NCBI GenBank assembly: GCA_026182355.1
Contig: JAPFBL010000373.1
Location: 264,704-328,703, forward strand
DNA: 64,000 bases
Source of the DNA: Hermatobates lingyangjiaoensis
Lineage: Eukaryota > Arthropoda > Insecta > Hemiptera > Hermatobatidae
Direction of reading: 5' to 3'
In this document: piece after piece, positions 31,864 through 42,779 of the stretch
Numbering within the stretch: the first letter of the stretch is position 1
How the letters are laid out: every line of letters starts with the position of its first letter
Position numbers and translations under genes: made by a program
The notes under the pieces: generated by a model
What the model saw: the letters and a program-made list of their open reading frames with translations, nothing else
What the model was told of the DNA's origin: nothing
Databases searched by the model: none

Positions 31864-32439
31864 TTAGGTGTTGCTGGTCTGAATACTGGGCGGTGACTGA
31901 GTGTCGGCTTGGCGAGTAGCTGGTGGTTGGTCACCTAGTAGCTGCAGTGTGCGTGAAACCCCCGTGTGTTGACGATTAATTAATGGGTTGTGCTTCATGA
32001 TTTTCATGGCTTCATATATTTGCAGTCTGGCTGGATCATTAATTTTCTTTAAAATGATGGTGTTTTGAACAAGGTCCTGGCGGGTGAGTTTTCTTCCATG
32101 TTCCTCGGAGGTGTGTCTAGCGATGGCTCCTGCTTGTAAGTGCATTGTCAGTCGTCGTGAGAGTGTGGTCGATGTCATACCGATATATTTTGAATTGTCT
32201 AGGAGCTCACAATCTCCGATATTGCAGTTATATTCGTATATGACACTGGCCTTTTGTATCTCCGGGATGACTGCATCTGGGCTGTTTTTCATTATCAAGT
32301 TAGCGGTGGTTCTACTTTTATAGTAAATATGGACTTGAAGACGTTCATTTTCGTTATTACATTTAACATTCCTGCGGATAATTTGTTTCAACACTCTCTC
32401 GTCTTCTTTATACGCCTCTGTGTATTGATTCTTATAGTA
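31864..32439 (-). CDS. PLE GIY-YIG endonuclease region, left arm, open
   Basis: Open from the palindrome centre to the stop at 31864; the ATG at 32394 is internal. In order: YYKNQYTEAYKEDERVLKQ (linker after the reverse transcriptase), RTTANLIMKNSPDAVIPEIQ, IYEYNCNIGDCELL with a C-x4-C pair, KYIGMTSTTLSRRLTMHLQ (YIG and the catalytic Arg), HTSEEHGRKLTRQDL, IYEAMKIMKHNPLINRQ (catalytic Glu and the conserved Asn), and a short tail. These are the marks of the PLE endonuclease, which nicks DNA to start target-primed copying. All core residues are present, but the reverse transcriptase is missing, so it cannot move alone. Confidence 0.9.
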   Translation of the reverse strand, partial: YYKNQYTEAYKEDERVLKQIIRRNVKCNNENERLQVHIYYKSRTTANLIMKNSPDAVIPEIQKASVIYEYNCNIGDCELLDNSKYIGMTSTTLSRRLTMHLQAGAIARHTSEEHGRKLTRQDLVQNTIILKKINDPARLQIYEAMKIMKHNPLINRQHTGVSRTLQLLGDQPPATRQADTQSPPSIQTSNT

Positions 32440-32447
32440 AACCGGTG

Positions 32448-33023
32448 TACTATAAGAATCAATACACAGAGGCGTATAAAGAAGACGAGAGAGTGTTGAA
32501 ACAAATTATCCGCAGGAATGTTAAATGTAATAACGAAAATTAACGTCTTCAAGTCCATATTTACTATAAAAGTAGAACCACCGCTAACTTGATAATGAAA
32601 AACAGCCCAGATGCAGTCATCCCGGAGATACAAAAGGCCAATGTCATATACGAATATAACTGCAATATCGGAGATTGTGAGCTCCTAGACAATTCAAAAT
32701 ATATCGGTATGACATCGACCACACTCTCACGACGACTGACAATGCACTTGCAAGCAGGAGCCATCGCTAGACACACCTCCGAGGAACATGGAAGAAAACT
32801 CACCCGCCAGGACCTTGTTCAAAACACCATCAATTTAAAGAAAATTAATGATCCAGCCAGACTGCAAATATATGAAGCCATGAAAATCATGAAGCACAAC
32901 CCATTAATTAATCGTCAACACACGGGGGTTTCACGCACACTGCAGCTACTAGGTGACCAACCACCAGCTACTCGCCAAGCCGACACTCAGTCACCGCCCA
33001 GTATTCAGACCAGCAACACCTAA
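32448..33023 (+). pseudogene. PLE GIY-YIG endonuclease region, right arm, one nonsense change
   Basis: Mirror copy of the left-arm frame. A GAA codon in the left arm is TAA here at 32541-32543, after NEN, so the frame is interrupted; the part from ATG 32589 to 33023 stays open. Two substitutions visible in the protein are N for S before VIYEYN and N for I before LKKIND. All endonuclease core residues remain. Confidence 0.9.
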
Positions 33024-33124
33024 GATATGTATATGAGACAAAATGTCGTAGGAAGAATCAGAATGAAGAAAAATAAGCTCTGACACCTCCTAGATTATAT
33101 AAAGAAGAGTAAATAAATAAATAA

Positions 33125-33128
<4 letters not shown>

Positions 33129-33174
<46 letters not shown>
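33129..33174. repeat. (TA)n microsatellite, about 46 bp
   Basis: Pure TA run just outside the right arm of the PLE palindrome. A second run at 34373-34398 leads into the same neighbouring repeat. Confidence 0.95.
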
Positions 33175-33175
<1 letters not shown>

Positions 33176-33177
<2 letters not shown>

Positions 33178-33245
33178 GTAGAAAATATTGTGAAATTTCA
33201 AGAATGTATAAATACTATACTATAACAGATTGCATAAGTAATGAA
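33176..33245 (+). repeat. 70-bp dispersed repeat after (TA)n, copy 1
   Basis: TATGTAGAAAATATTGTG, TTTCAAGAATGTATAAATAC, ACAGATTGCATAAGTAA. The same order occurs at 34396-34470, again directly after a (TA)n run, and a relative forms the arms of the palindrome at 4501-4650. Confidence 0.8.
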
Positions 33246-33249
33246 TTAA

Positions 33250-34369
33250 GTGAAAAAATAAATGCACCGACACATGTACACACACACAGCATAAATTCAC
33301 TTATACAAATGCCAAGTAAGAATAAAAGAAGTTATTAGTTTAATTATTAAACTAATAAATAAATGATAAATAATTAACTTTATTTATTCACATAATAAAG
33401 TTAACGAATAGGTTATGGAAAAAATAATTATATATGATATAAATATACTATATATCAACAGTGAACAGACTATGATTTATATAAGTATTTAATGAAAAGA
33501 AAAGCTGTCAAGGTGAGTCGAAAACATATAAGGTTATTCAGTTTTAAAGTATTTTGAAACCCTTTGAAAGCAAAATGAATGCCTAGGAGATTCAACATTC
33601 TTTCAAATTTTTCTCTTGTATTGTATTTTAATAAACGTAAATATAAATTACTTTATTTAAATTTAATTAAAATGTATTACTACCAACCAATTTGTGTTTC
33701 AGCTTGGAAAATTCTTCATTATGGATCTTGCACGGAAAATGATTAATGATTTTAAAGACAGTTCTTTGGAAGAATTATTGGAAGAAATCCAGTCGGCAAA
33801 GATCAAATAAAAAAAAAAAGAAAAGTTAATTGTGTCATTTATTAACCTTTTGTTGATGAGTTGAGAAACAGTCAGGTAACTTTATAGTAAAGATACATAT
33901 TTTTTCAACCAAACAGTTATAATATTTTCTTGGATTTTAATCTCTTTGGTTTAACAAATAAACCAGAAAATCGTAGATCTGTAGTGATTTTGTGAAAATA
34001 TTGAACAAATCAAGAAAACAATATGCTAGGAATTTATTAATGGAATCTACATAAACATTATATTTCTATGCCTCAAAATGATTTTTCTAAACTCATATCT
34101 TTTTCATTCAATTAACAGCTAACTTAATTTGATAATTAATAAAGGCGGGAAATCAATACAAAACTTTTAGTGTTTCTAGGGCCAAATTTCGACCAATTAT
34201 TTACAAGTTGAACATCTCAAAATTCGTAATTCAATCGTGCGTTTAATCTTCTAGCATTTCAAATTTCTAAGAATATTGAAGTGAAGACAACAGGTATAAC
34301 TCGATTATAGTGTAATCTGCAGTTATTATAAAGCACCTGTACCATGATGTAAATTCATAATAATTTGTC

Positions 34370-34370
<1 letters not shown>
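33250..34370. other. no feature seen
   Basis: AT-rich sequence without recognisable exons or repeats. Confidence 0.45.
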
Positions 34371-34395
<25 letters not shown>

Positions 34396-34401
<6 letters not shown>

Positions 34402-34470
34402 TTTATGTAGAAAATATTGTGGAATTTCAAGAATGAATAAATACTATACTATAACAGATTGCATAAGTAA
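34396..34470 (+). repeat. 70-bp dispersed repeat after (TA)n, copy 2
   Basis: Second copy of the repeat at 33176-33245, with few changes, joined at its end to the GC-rich block that follows. Confidence 0.8.
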
Positions 34471-34479
34471 CTTCGCTTA

Positions 34480-35265
34480 CTTTGGAATCTTCAGAGACAA
34501 CCACTTGTCTCCCTGATTCGACTCCTTCTATCACAGGTGGAAGCCCCTCTACTGGTTGCACTTTTAGGTCGGTATTTTCTTCTGCTGTATCCATCATTGA
34601 GTTTTTTTTCTTGTCTGTCGTTGGGAAAATGGGAAAGAGACGACAGACAGGAACAAGGTGAGGAAGGATCAGGTTGGATAAATCTGGGTCGTCTGTAGTG
34701 ATGTGAGTGTATGCACGTATAGGACTGTCCCTTCAAACCCCCGCAATCCTTGCACCGGATGACAGTTGTCCGACGGCGAAGTCTGGTGGCCAAGGAGTCT
34801 GCCCCCCCCGACAAAAGCTGCAAGGTTCCCGTCCAGTCGCCATTTGACACAAAAGCACATATCGGGAATATACACCAGCTGACCAGGGCTGCCTCCTACA
34901 CTGGCTAAGCAAGAAAGGCCCTTTCCTATCTGGCGGCCTGGGAGTGCTAACCCAGTTTTGACTCTGTACCCTCTCAGATCGGCCCTGCCGGTGTCACCCC
35001 TTGTGCAAGGAAAACGAGGGGGTCCAGTTCATCAACCTGTGTAGTGTAATGTGTGTGACGTGGGTGTGGTAATGAGCTCGAGGAAAGTGGGGCGCTACTC
35101 CCTTCAGTTGCACACCACAACTGTCCCCTAACTGGGTTAGTTCGGGGCCCCTTATTGGTTATTCAGGGCTGCCCTGATAGCGAACAGATCGTACAGGGTC
35201 ATCCACTATCCACCACCTGTGAACCCACCCAGTGGCACCCCAAGCCCTGGGAAATTTGTCCCTTT
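34480..35265 (-). mobile_element. GC-rich block, probable retroelement 5' part
   Basis: A sharply bounded stretch of high GC in AT-rich DNA. On the minus strand a 119-codon frame (34850-34491) reads SNGDWTGTLQLLSGGADSLA, RRRTTVIRCKDCGG and later HSHHYRRP, a basic, C/H-containing protein like the first ORF of some non-LTR retrotransposons. The sequence before it (34880-35265) is open-frame-poor and promoter-like. The identification rests on composition and these loose motifs only. Confidence 0.4.
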
Positions 35266-35610
35266 TCATATTATTCGTAAGCGAGAAGTCAAAGCCTGAA
35301 CATTAATATGGCAGGTGTGCTGAATTTGTTAATTTTTCCCATTTTCATAGTGGTCGTCTTAGAATAGTCTATACGACAAGACAAATTCGATAACTTTACT
35401 AAATTTGATAAAATTTTTCATTTTCATAATAATTGAGTGAAAATAATCGAAAAGTAAAGAGCAATGCAGTAGTCGTGTTAGAATATTCAAGACGAAGAGA
35501 TACAGTATTTTCGCAGTATTTGTGTGAGAATAGTCGATGAGTGAAGAGTGTGATGAGTTGATGAAGTGATGAGTAAAAGTTTTATAAAAATAGAGGGAGA
35601 GGGAGTGAGG

Positions 35611-35612
<2 letters not shown>

Positions 35613-35641
<29 letters not shown>
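35613..35641. repeat. (GA)n microsatellite
   Basis: Pure GA run preceded by an imperfect GA/GGGA tract from 35592. It lies just outside the 3' end of the unassigned minus-strand exon. Confidence 0.9.
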
Positions 35642-35665
35642 TTGCAAAAAAATTAAACATACAAT

Positions 35666-36094
35666 TCAACATTTATTAATATAATATACGACAATTAACA
35701 CGTAAGTAGAAATGGGACTGGCAACAATACAAAAGTTATTTGTTTTTGAATGAAAATCCCATATTACACCGATAGAGGATTTGAGATGCTGGAAGTGATG
35801 AACGAATGGGAATGTTACTTCGGAATATGTCCCAGCACGTACTCTCATCATCACATTGTCTACAGCATTGGCTGCATGTAAAAAATATACGTAACGACTA
35901 TGGCAGTTGGTAAAGTAAGAAACACAATGGAGTCTCTCTGACTTAATGAGTCCTAGTAGTCCTTTAGATGAGGAGGTCTTCTTCATATGTAAGGCTGAAG
36001 AGATGTTGCGAAGTCTGAGAGACAGGGCAGAATCTGATGGAATGAAGGTCTCTGACCTGCCTCTAGCACCCAGCAGCATTGCATTACTCCGTAA
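35666..36094 (-). CDS. exon-like sequence, unassigned protein
   Basis: An acceptor (TTTTATTTCAG ending 36095) opens a 142-codon frame that runs to a stop at 35666. It starts LRSNAMLLGARGRSETFIPS, continues DSALSLRLRNISSALHMKKT, GLLGLIKSERLHCVSYFTN and VTFPFVHHFQHL, and finishes with a hydrophobic, probably non-coding or C-terminal run. Codon use and composition look protein-like down to about residue 110. A donor could end the exon near 35760. The family was not recognised; a domesticated transposase is possible as well as a host gene. Confidence 0.45.
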   Translation of the reverse strand, partial: LRSNAMLLGARGRSETFIPSDSALSLRLRNISSALHMKKTSSSKGLLGLIKSERLHCVSYFTNCHSRYVYFLHAANAVDNVMMRVRAGTYSEVTFPFVHHFQHLKSSIGVIWDFHSKTNNFCIVASPISTYVLIVVYYINKC

Positions 36095-36263
36095 CTGAAA
36101 TAAAACAGCCAGTTACTTCCTTGCAAGGTCTACTACTAAAAAAAACATAAAAATCTACTACTACTACTAAAACACATCTGATAGATCAAGAAAATTAAGT
36201 CCATGCTGGTAATATAATCAAGACATTTTTTATGTCTATTCAAAAATCATTGTTGCATAATAT

Positions 36264-36486
36264 CAGTGGCATAGTAACAATTTTTGCCACCTGGGGCGGT
36301 CGTGAGATTTGTAATCATGATTGTAATTACATGAAAATAAATATTTTGAGGACATTCTGGAATTTTGAAGGTTAACGGATTATCACCGCTAGTGGATAGC
36401 GGAGGGAGAGAGAGAGAGAGAAAGAGAGAGAGAGGAAGCAATTCTTACGACCACCCCGGTAGGCAAAATTGGTTGCGACGCCACTG
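36264..36486. mobile_element. 223-bp MITE with long terminal inverted repeats
   Basis: The left end CAGTGGCATAGTAACAATTT and the reverse complement of the right end, CAGTGGCGTCGCAACCAATT, agree over about 40 bp, and both continue to GGTCGT.A. A GA microsatellite fills the centre. No clear target duplication was seen, so the superfamily is uncertain. A similar end lies near 28993. Confidence 0.75.
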
Positions 36487-36489
36487 AGT

Positions 36490-37240
36490 CATACTGATCA
36501 AAATGGGTCCAAAAATGCTAGTTATTTCGAAAATTTAAAAAATACACGTTCTAGGAGCTTATTTGTAATTCTATTAGGTAATTTATAATTGTGTCAGTAA
36601 ATGTACTCCTCTCTACCATAGAATTCAATTCAATACTACGAATAAGAATATTACACAGCGATGTAATTCTACATTTTGATTGAATAGATATCGCATTTTA
36701 AATTTCCATCTCAATATATATTTAAATATTCAATTTTTTGAATAAAAATTGAATATATATTTAAATATTTAATTGTTTGAATAAAAATTGACTGTTATGC
36801 TTAAATTTTTACGGTATAGAGGCGAGTGGCTGCCAAATAAAGGAATGTTACAGCGGTTATGTTAGATCTCTGTATAATTTTAACCTTGACATAGTTTATT
36901 ATATTTTCATATATAGAGAAAATAGTTTCATATATTTTCGTTATTATAGTGATTTTAAATTTTTTACGATGCTATACAAAAAACTTTTTACACTAACCAT
37001 GGTAAGACATAAACACTCTTTTTATCGTCTATAAACTAATCATTTTACTGACTATTACTGTATTTAATAAAATTATTGTACGTATTTCAACAAGTATTGT
37101 ATTATTGTATTGATTTGCATAACATACTGAAAATATATAACAAGTCAGGGATTATCATATCAGGGATAGAAATACTGGGATTCTCTACAAGGACACAGTC
37201 AATTAAAGATATTTCTGCACAAGTTTGAGAATAGGCAAAT
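36490..37240. other. no feature seen
   Basis: AT-rich, with a local duplication of TTGAATATATATTTAAATAT near 36710-36780. No exon was recognised. Confidence 0.45.
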
Positions 37241-37241
37241 C

Positions 37242-37535
37242 TTGTACTATATGGAAAGATGCAGGAACGAGATAGGGATTTTAACAGGATTCCCAACTGC
37301 TCACAGCAAACTTAATGGTCATCGGCGAAGAATGGGCATCATCAATGGTTTGTGCAGATTCAACAAAGAAGAGGAAGAAACACCGTTGCACCTGCTGACT
37401 GACTGCCAGGACACGTTACTCTACAGAAGTAGGTGTTTCAGGAAATTCAACGAAACCATGGAAGAACTTATACCTCTGGACCCAGAAAAAGTGCTGAACT
37501 TCTTGGAGGCACTGAAGCTAACTGGGGTACTTTAG
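37242..37535 (+). mobile_element. LINE RNase H/C-terminal fragment
   Basis: Reads EIGILTGFPTAHSKLNGHRR, then INGLCRFNKEEEETPLHLL and TDC, ending VLNFLEALKLTGVL before the stop. This is the tail that follows the reverse transcriptase in many non-LTR elements: a T-G-H-like segment, then a C-x2-C...H...C knuckle. Here the second cysteine is N, so the knuckle is damaged. It lies close to the RYK exon but on the other strand. Confidence 0.8.
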
Positions 37536-37736
37536 TACAGAAGGAGGGTAGTACAATAGTTTCAAAGGAAACGCAGTGATATAGTTACCCTCATGTATGA
37601 ATATTAATAATAATAATCATCATAAAAAATCCTTATAGGTAATATTTGGAAATGCTGTACAGTATGTCACACTGACTATTATAAGAAGCAATGCATTCAT
37701 TAAGGGGTGAAGAGAATATGATTGTAATGAACTGAC

Positions 37737-37873
37737 AGCTGGTCCGGGCAGGAGATAGGTTGTGGCAGTCTGTTACCCTGAAGAAGGTGCTCCTTCAAGT
37801 CATGCGGTGCCACGTGACTCAGGGGTTCTTCTCCAAGTGTCATTAGCTCCCAGACAAGAACTCCGTACATCCA
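37737..37873 (-). CDS. RYK: RYK exon, helix F-G region
   Basis: The acceptor TTTATTTAG ends at 37874 and the donor GTCAGT starts at 37736. The exon is 137 nt, phase 0 in and phase 2 out. It reads WMYGVLVWELMTLGEEPLSH, then PHDLKEHLLQGNRLPQPI and SCPDQL, matching W-x-F/Y-G-V-x-x-W-E-L-M-T-L-G and P-I-x-C-P-D-x-L of RYK kinase domains. Confidence 0.9.
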
Positions 37874-40800
37874 CTAAATAAATAAAACAGCTATTAGAAT
37901 TTAAAGATCATCAACTTCATTCATATGTTCTTCTATTATGTTACACCCGTACCTTCGTATGTAGTACTACCGTCTTTTCCCGAAAATCCGTGCTAGGGCT
38001 TATTCCCGGGAGAGAGCTTCAAGTACATTAAGTAGATTTACACCTTTTTGTTTAATATTTATATTTATACAGAAATTTAAATTTATTCGATTACAGTCAT
38101 GTCATCTTCTGGAATATCACCATAAATTATCAAAATTTTGAATTCCGTTCTAATTTTCCTCCAAATCTATTTTCTGTAGAATAATTGGTCTGAATCTCTC
38201 AAGTCTTGCAATATACGACTAAAAGTAGCCTCCTTGAAACGAACTTTAGAGGTAAACAAGGAATTTCTTGGAATATTTTTTCCAAAGAATTCTCTGAAAT
38301 ATTAGGACAGCTAGAGATACCTACTATATTCAACAGCATTTTTTTAATGAATTATATTTTTTACATTAACTATTATCTTAACTAGAGCCTATTTTCAGGG
38401 GAGGGCTGAAAGTAGTCCAAAACGTCCCGTAAATCACGCTAGGACGTATTTTCGGAAAAAAACTGTATAATACTTTCAACAAAAAGAATTGATCTTCACC
38501 ATAGTCTCACTTATGAGTTAAATAAAAACAAATTTTCAATATCAACGTTTCGATTTTATTTAAAATCTTTTTCATAATCTGAATTAAGAATATTTGAAAT
38601 ATTGATTTTAGACTACAGGGTAATGAAGAAGAACAGTATACTCGTACGTAAAATGTAATCTGTGGTCAAATAAATGATGCAATTCAAATGTAGCTTAAAA
38701 TTTCGTCGTAAAATATATTTTCAATTAATTTAGTTTATCATTTTAAACACTATTAAAATTTAGAAATATAATAACTTCTTTACAAATATATCCTGATTCC
38801 TGTATTACATACAGTTACAATTCCATCATTTTTAATACACATTAGATTTGCCATTAGAACAACTTAATGTTATAATATTTGTTATATTTTTTAACAAATA
38901 TATTGTAGAATATAATAATTTTTTTATAACATTATGTTATAAAATTTGAACAAATGGTATATTCTAATTCATCAAAAATAAATATAAAAAATATCAAATA
39001 CAACTTAACGAAAGAAGAAAAAAACCATACTTCCTTGACTTTTAAATGGAAATTATTACTGTGAAAACAGCTAGTAATAGTGATTTGTACGATAAACATA
39101 GAATAGTTATCAATTCTTGTTATATCTTGGGTATGATTAACTCAAATTTTTTTTGTTTAAAAAAAAAAAGATAAGAATATTCAAATAAAACGTTAATTGG
39201 AGACCGTTGCAATGATATACTTACACGTACTTCATTAGAAAAGCAATTTTGAAAGTATTACAAATCGATTGTTAAAGGCAGAGTTTATTATATAAAGAAA
39301 GGAGAAAGGGGAATAGTGTTCAGATGAGATCGAGTGATATCGTAGAAAGGATGGTAATTTTTAACAAAGTATTATTGTTTCTTTTATCTGAATATTACAA
39401 TCAAGTAAATATAGATTTGAAGGGAAAAATTCAGACAGATATTAAATGGAATGAACCGTCGAGTATATTAATGCAGAATCTGTGTCCGTTCTCTACACTA
39501 TTCATCCATTACTGATTCTAAATATCTTTTACATTTTCATATTATTTTCAAGCTACACCAGCTTTGTATTAAAATATCAAACTGTATTCAATGTTCAAAA
39601 GCAAACATAAAATTGTTCATATTTATTAGGTAAATTTAACCGATAAAGTTTAATTCCGTTATATTTATTCGATAGGTGAAATTAGAGAATGCAACTTTAT
39701 TAATATTTAAATATCTGAATAAATTTTAAAATGAATTCTCATAAAACTAGTTTTAATTAAATAGTTTTTTGAATAAAACACTTGAAAATTAGATGATTAG
39801 ATTTTAATTTTTTTCCTCTGATGTAATAGCATTTTATACATGAATGATATACTCGTAATTGGAGTTATCGAATTTTGTGTATGGAGCTACACTACCATTT
39901 ATAATCTCCCTTTTTTATTTTACAGTGAGTAAAGCATAGCGATCTTGATCGTAATCCGAGATTATGACGGATTTACATATTTTGAGTCCTAAGTTTTGCC
40001 TAACTCAAGTGCATTTCGAATAGGGATCTTTAACGAGTACCTGACATCGTACAGACTCGAGACCGAGACATCATCATATCATTTTTCGATGATGATATGA
40101 TGATAATGATGATATATATGTGTGTGTGTGATGAGTGATTAGTTGGATGGGTTTTTGCAGGTGGCAGACCACACTGTTTTGAAGTATCAAATTCATATTT
40201 CACCAAAAATTGTGTCCTATTGTTTTAATATTGCAATATTAATATATTATTATATAAATAAATAATATTATAGTAAAGATGACAACTGTTATGTTTTTGT
40301 AGTAGTAACATGAAAAGTTTTTGGTGAATAAGCATCTTTATAAGGGGCCCTCTTACAGTTCAGAAGGGCATATCAACAGAGTCCGTTCAAACAACTTAGG
40401 TTAACAAGGTATAAAACTTCCTAAGTCTTTATGAACTGCCTCATAGATATGAAAAGAGGTTTTGATAACATGCTTTAGAATCCAGTCAACTAGAAATAAT
40501 ACATACAAATTTTAATCCAAGATTAATAGAATCTATTTGAACAATATAACACAAGAAGTATTAGTGTACGTATAATCGTAGCATCTATAACAACTGAAAT
40601 TGTAACTTCAATTTTAAGGTAACTTTCAGAGAGCTGTTCTATTGTCTCTATGTGGTGATTAATTTTGGATATTGTATTTTTTCTTATTGTCCAAACCTAT
40701 CCCCAAGCTGGCGAAAACGTCAGCCGTTTACCAGCCTTTTGTTTGATCGGTTATTCTACGGATCTACATTGGGAGTTCTAAATCTTGCCTAACTCAAGTA

Positions 40801-42681
40801 CAAGGGTTCTTTAACGAGTACCTAACATCGTACAGGCTCGGGACTGATGGCTTAACGTCCTCTCCTCTGAGGGACGACGTACGATTTTTCACATCGCATG
40901 TAAATGAATCGAGGGCCAGGTGGGTATCTAACCCTGGACTACCTGTCCGGATAACCGGGGCCCTTTCTGGATATTGTAAATAATCAATGTTACGATACGA
41001 AAGGATATGTATATGACTTTGTTATTTTAAGAAAATGAATGCTCAATGGTATTGGTTTTTTAGCTTATGCCGCATGATCTCCAAATTGTTAAAAGAGATA
41101 GGTAAAGCTTTCAGGTTTGAATATAAATTCAGTTAAAACAGTTCTTATACCTTTCTCAAGAAGAAAGGAAGTAAAACTCAAAGACTTCATTAACACAACA
41201 TACTAAGCTAGTTTTCTATGAAGTACACGAATATTTTAAAATTTATTTAGGTGAAGAACTAAACTGGGAAAACCAGTTAACAGATTTTGATTTTAGGAGA
41301 TGTGAGGATCTCAATATAATAATAACAATAACATATCGGATTTTGCTACATCAATCATTCAAGGTTTGTTAAAAAAACTAACCTTGTGGATTGTTATATA
41401 GCCACAATAAAACAAAGGAAATCATCAACTTAGCTACTTATGAACTTTATAATAATGTTCAGTGTTTGATATTACGAATACACGATAGACACCCAATCAG
41501 AAAACCAAAACTCAATTGATTGACAACATATTTGATATCATGTTTACTTATAGTAAAGTTGAATGTGGTCCATTCCGTAGTTTATTCTTAATAATAATCT
41601 TTAATTATTATATTATATAATTACTATATTGCATAAAATATTATAAGTATTATTGTTCTTATTCTTATGTCGCTTCCGTTTTAGTATTGAATATATAGTG
41701 ATTTATTTGAAATTTAATAATTTATAAAATAAGTTTTAAAAACCTTAAATAATGTTCTTTTTAGAGTTGATGAAATCAATTGTATGTATAAATGTAAATA
41801 TTATTATGAATAAATGATAAATTATTATAAATTTTAAAATATAAGATATATAAAAGTAAAATTTAGTTTTTACTATAAAAAATCGTGATTTATCATCCCT
41901 TGAAAATATACACCCTAGTCTATATTTTTGATATCAGCTTAGATGTTTATTATTACGTATGAGCAATTAAGCACATCTTTGTTAAATACGTATATGATGT
42001 GGGTAGGGCTAAGCGGACATTATTATAGCCTATTTTTATATTATTTATTAATTAGTTTTAAGATAATTCTAGGAGGGAATATTGAGTACCCCTAGTAGAT
42101 TAGTACTATAACTTTAATTATTTTTTTTTATTTATTTATTATATTAGTCTGTAGGTTCGCCCTAGGGGGAATATCCCAGTACCCCTAGGAAACATAGACT
42201 TAATGAATTAACTACCCACCTGTCTCTGAAGTGTCATGGTTTAAAAGTTATAATACGGTTGATCATCGACCTTTGGCACTGTTGCGTGGTTTTATATGTC
42301 TGTTGCGTGAAGTAGTATCGTGCTGACCGCCTCTGCAAGGTCCACCTCGGACAAGAACCTATGCTTTATGGGTAAGCATGGGGTGACCAAAGGGCAGAAT
42401 GTATCAAGCGTCGGCATGGTTTGGTCTTACGGTTTGGTAGTCGGAAGGCTTGAGAACGCCGGTGAATCAAAACAGGTTAAATCTATTTAGTTAAAGAGTT
42501 TTGAGGAATGAATGTATTTACCAAATCGGACTGTTCGGTGTACTGGGAAGACGCTATTGCCTCTGGCGGTAACCATCGGATAGGTCTGCTCTCCAAGTCA
42601 CCTGGCAGGCAGTGGTATTCTTCTGGGAACAGGTCTCTGGACAGGGCTGAGTCACACAGCTTAACATGCCATTTGTCCAAA
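37737..42681 (-). CDS. RYK: RYK/Derailed-type receptor pseudokinase, partial, two exons found
   Basis: Exons 42681-42522 and 37873-37737 join in phase 0 and cover the activation segment and the following helices of the kinase fold. They read VKLCDSALSRDLFPEEYHCL, ESRPIRWLPPEAI, then WMYGVLVWELMTLGEEPLSH and PQPISCPDQL. The closest family by memory is the Wnt receptor RYK (fly Derailed), which has ALSRDLFPxDYHCL and a D-N-A or D-S-A in place of D-F-G; this copy has DSA, so it is a pseudokinase. The receptor sits in the plasma membrane and binds Wnt ligands through an extracellular WIF domain, not found here. Earlier exons should lie above 42681 and the last kinase exon (around the C-x-W motif) below 37737; neither was recognised. 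Confidence 0.85.
37880..39980. other. RYK intron, mostly featureless
   Basis: Near 38556 the minus strand reads a GATTTT...AAAATC hairpin followed by CGAAACGTTGAT, a decayed hammerhead-like repeat related to those at 6960 and 26572. No exon was recognised. Confidence 0.45.
39984..40075 (-). mobile_element. SINE 3' body fragment
   Basis: Matches the 3' half of the SINE at 30763-31072 (GTACGATGTC, CTCGTTAAAGATCCC, TGAGTTAGGCAAAACTTAGG on the minus strand). The tRNA-like head is missing. It lies in the RYK intron. Confidence 0.75.
40744..40975 (-). mobile_element. SINE, decayed copy
   Basis: Contains the SINE body (minus strand: GAGGGACGTT-like stretch, GTACGATGTTAGGTACTCG, TTGAGTTAGGCAAGATTTAG) and a damaged head near 40930-40970. 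It lies in the RYK intron. Together with the copy at 39984-40075 it lets the full consensus (including TACTCGTTAAAGA, shortened in the 30763 copy) be inferred. Confidence 0.7.
40980..42480. other. RYK intron, no gene
   Basis: AT-rich. Near 42070-42185 two related motifs, TTCTAGGAGGGAATATTGAG and CCCTAGGGGGAATATCCCAG, both followed by TACCCCTAG, suggest a small repeat. A GC-richer stretch at 42250-42470 could not be identified. Confidence 0.4.
42522..42681 (-). CDS. RYK: RYK exon, activation segment
   Basis: The acceptor TTCCTTTCCAG ends at 42682 and the donor GTAAATAC starts at 42521. The 160-nt exon enters in phase 2. It encodes LDKWHVKLCDSALSRDLFP, then EYHCL, GDLESRPIRWLPPEAIASS and EQSDL. 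The D-F-G position is D-S-A, and the A-P-E position reads P-P-E. Confidence 0.9.
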
Positions 42682-42779
42682 CTGGAAAGGAATATCATGT
42701 GTTAATATAAGATAATCACCTGAATTGATAAATTAGTTTTAACTAGTTAAAATTAATGCCAGGAAGACAATACATACTG

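Larger units (their letters stand above)
31787..33100. mobile_element. 1.3-kb near-perfect palindrome of a Penelope-like element 3' half
   Basis: Every base x in the left arm pairs with 64887-x in the right arm; the centre is ACCGGT at 32441-32446. Arms are about 655 bp and differ at only a few positions seen (for example one base that makes a TAA stop in the right copy). Each arm holds a PLE linker and GIY-YIG endonuclease frame reading outward from the centre. TA-rich sequence flanks both outer ends. Confidence 0.95.

Noticed and set aside
32084..32803. antisense frames across the PLE palindrome
   Set aside because: They mirror the GIY-YIG frame on the opposite strand and appear in both arms; no independent motif.
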